Assembly: GCA_047617305.1 (NCBI GenBank) | Contig: JBLGCL010000019.1 | Span: 1-23,615, forward strand | DNA length: 23,615 bases | Direction of reading: 5' to 3' | From: DATFIX01 sp047617305 | GTDB taxonomy: Archaea > Halobacteriota > Halobacteria > Halobacteriales > Natrialbaceae | In this document: piece by piece, positions 22,727 through 23,615 of the stretch | Layout of the letters: each line of letters begins with the position of its first letter | How positions within the stretch are numbered: the first letter of the stretch is position 1 | Notes under the pieces: generated by a model | What the model was told of the DNA's origin: nothing | Database searches by the model: none | What the model saw: the letters and a program-made list of their open reading frames with translations, nothing else | Position numbers and translations under genes: made by a program

Positions 22727-22733
22727 TATAAAA
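22727..22733 (-). promoter_or_regulatory. TATA box for the APC-USP permease
   Basis: The minus strand reads TTTTATA, 27-33 bases upstream of the GTG at 22700. It supports GTG as the start of a leaderless transcript. Confidence 0.65.
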
Positions 22734-22860
22734 CTCCCCTCGATCGATCCCGTGGAAGCCGAACGGAGCCCCCGGCGGGCTCCGGCAGTAGGGGGCGTGC
22801 CGCTATTCGACCCTCCGGCCCGACCGAAATCCATTCACGACCGCGGTACGCAACACGACC

Positions 22861-23615
22861 GTGAACAGACCGGCGGTCGACTCCGAATTCGAGTTCGAGT
22901 TGCGGGTCTGCCGGTGGGCCGAGCGCGAGTGGCCGCCCGACGGCGCGCGCGAGGGGGGCGTGATCGTCGCCCGCCAACTCGGCACCGGGAACCGTCGCTG
23001 GGACACGATCGTTCTCGAGTGCGATCCCGTCGGCCTCGGCCGGCGCGCCCGCTTCGGGGAGCGACGGCTCGACTCGGACCTCCTGCACGTCGTCCGGAAC
23101 GCGCCCGCCGAGTGGGCCTGGTACCGCGACGCCCTGCCCGAACCGGACTACCCATGGCGGTACGTCCGCGAGGCCGTCCATCGCGCGGCGGACCGGGGCG
23201 TCGTCGAGACGCGACGCGACGGCAACCGCGTCCAGCTCCGCCGGAAGTGGCCCTATCCCGACTGGCTCCGCCGCGTGATCGCGGTCGAGAACAAGCCCGA
23301 CCTCGACGCGAGCGCGGCGCGGGCGCTCCGGCCGCAACTCGACCGAGACGTGGCCATCGCGCTGGCCGACGAGGTCTGGGTCGCCACCGCGGCGACCGGC
23401 GACCGCGTCGAGCCCGCCCTCCTGGAGGACCTCCCGGTCGAGGCCGGCATCCTGCTCGTCGATACCGCCGGCCTGACCGCCGAGGTGGCGTGGTATCCCC
23501 GGACGCTCGCGGTCGACGATCCGGGGACGCGGATCCTCGGGAACCCGTCGGGGAGGTCCCGCGACCTGTCGGCCGGCCGGTTCGAGTACGCCGACCCCGA
23601 CTGGAAGGCGGCCAA
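22861..23615 (+). CDS. DUF5787-type haloarchaeal protein with PD-(D/E)XK-like signature, 3' end outside window
   Basis: The frame starts at a GTG at 22861 and runs off the window end, giving 251 complete codons. The N-terminal part (1-130) has RRWDTIVLEC at 45-54 and a region with WAWYRDALPEPDYPWRYV. This matches proteins I know as DUF5787 of haloarchaea. Then WLRRVIAVENKPDLDAS (135-151) contains the ExK motif E143-N-K145 at the end of a strand. A helix LRPQLDRDVAIALAD follows, then a strand EVWVATAA, the order expected for a PD-(D/E)XK nuclease core. With D48 it could form an active site. Function and partners are unknown. The start codon is inferred, as there is no ATG upstream. Confidence 0.75.
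   Translation, partial: MNRPAVDSEFEFELRVCRWAEREWPPDGAREGGVIVARQLGTGNRRWDTIVLECDPVGLGRRARFGERRLDSDLLHVVRNAPAEWAWYRDALPEPDYPWRYVREAVHRAADRGVVETRRDGNRVQLRRKWPYPDWLRRVIAVENKPDLDASAARALRPQLDRDVAIALADEVWVATAATGDRVEPALLEDLPVEAGILLVDTAGLTAEVAWYPRTLAVDDPGTRILGNPSGRSRDLSAGRFEYADPDWKAA

Overview
This 23.6 kb window is chromosomal DNA from a halophilic archaeon (class Halobacteria). The evidence is the high G+C content, strongly acidic (Asp/Glu-rich, Lys-poor) proteins, archaeal TATA boxes placed 25-32 nt upstream of many start codons (leaderless transcripts), and several haloarchaea-typical genes: a FolC-FolP fusion, a DUF5787-type protein, a uS10 paralog, a geranylgeranyl reductase family protein and an APC permease fused to USP domains. 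I cannot name the genus from sequence alone. No tRNA, rRNA, CRISPR array, complete insertion sequence or integrase was found.

Layout. 1-549: 3' end of a family-4 glycosyltransferase. 577-3012 (minus): bifunctional FolC-FolP for folate synthesis, divergent from a haloarchaeal protein of unknown function (3251-3841). 3987-4898 (minus): tartronate semialdehyde reductase/3-hydroxyisobutyrate dehydrogenase family enzyme. 4899-5354 appears non-coding. 5355-6992 (minus): orphan 7TM-PAS histidine kinase. 7149-7667 (minus): nitroreductase, divergent from a thioredoxin-reductase-like flavoprotein (7833-8858) whose NADPH-binding signature is lost. 8962-9485: compact hicB-hicA toxin-antitoxin pair. 9580-10107: flavin reductase family protein. 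10136-11737 (minus): polysaccharide flippase. 11946-12902: CysD-like PP-loop protein. 12919-13026 holds three perfect hairpins between convergent genes. 13052-13453 (minus): small membrane protein. 13493-14215: C-terminal half of a MATE transporter, a gene remnant. 14304-15029 (minus): five-TM membrane protein. 15075-15902 (minus): aldo/keto reductase. 15989-17365 (minus): geranylgeranyl reductase family flavoprotein. 17512-17973 (minus): small membrane protein. 18031-19302 (minus): M20 amidohydrolase with AbgA-type architecture. 19414-19746 (minus): uS10 paralog, divergent from a Nudix Ap4A-hydrolase-like protein (19944-20372). 20478-22700 (minus): APC permease with two USP domains. 22861-end: DUF5787-type protein with a PD-(D/E)XK-like signature.

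Most genes stand alone with their own promoter, so this is mainly housekeeping and metabolic core with small accessory insertions (hicBA, the MATE remnant). Themes that recur are folate (FolC-FolP and an AbgA-like p-aminobenzoyl-glutamate hydrolase candidate), flavin and redox enzymes, and membrane or cell-surface functions (glycosyltransferase, flippase, lipid saturation). I see no large novel multi-gene system. The points most worth a second look are the thioredoxin-reductase-like protein without an NADPH site, the possible nuclease fold of the DUF5787-type protein, the AbgA-like enzyme, the orphan CysD-like protein and the hicBA locus.
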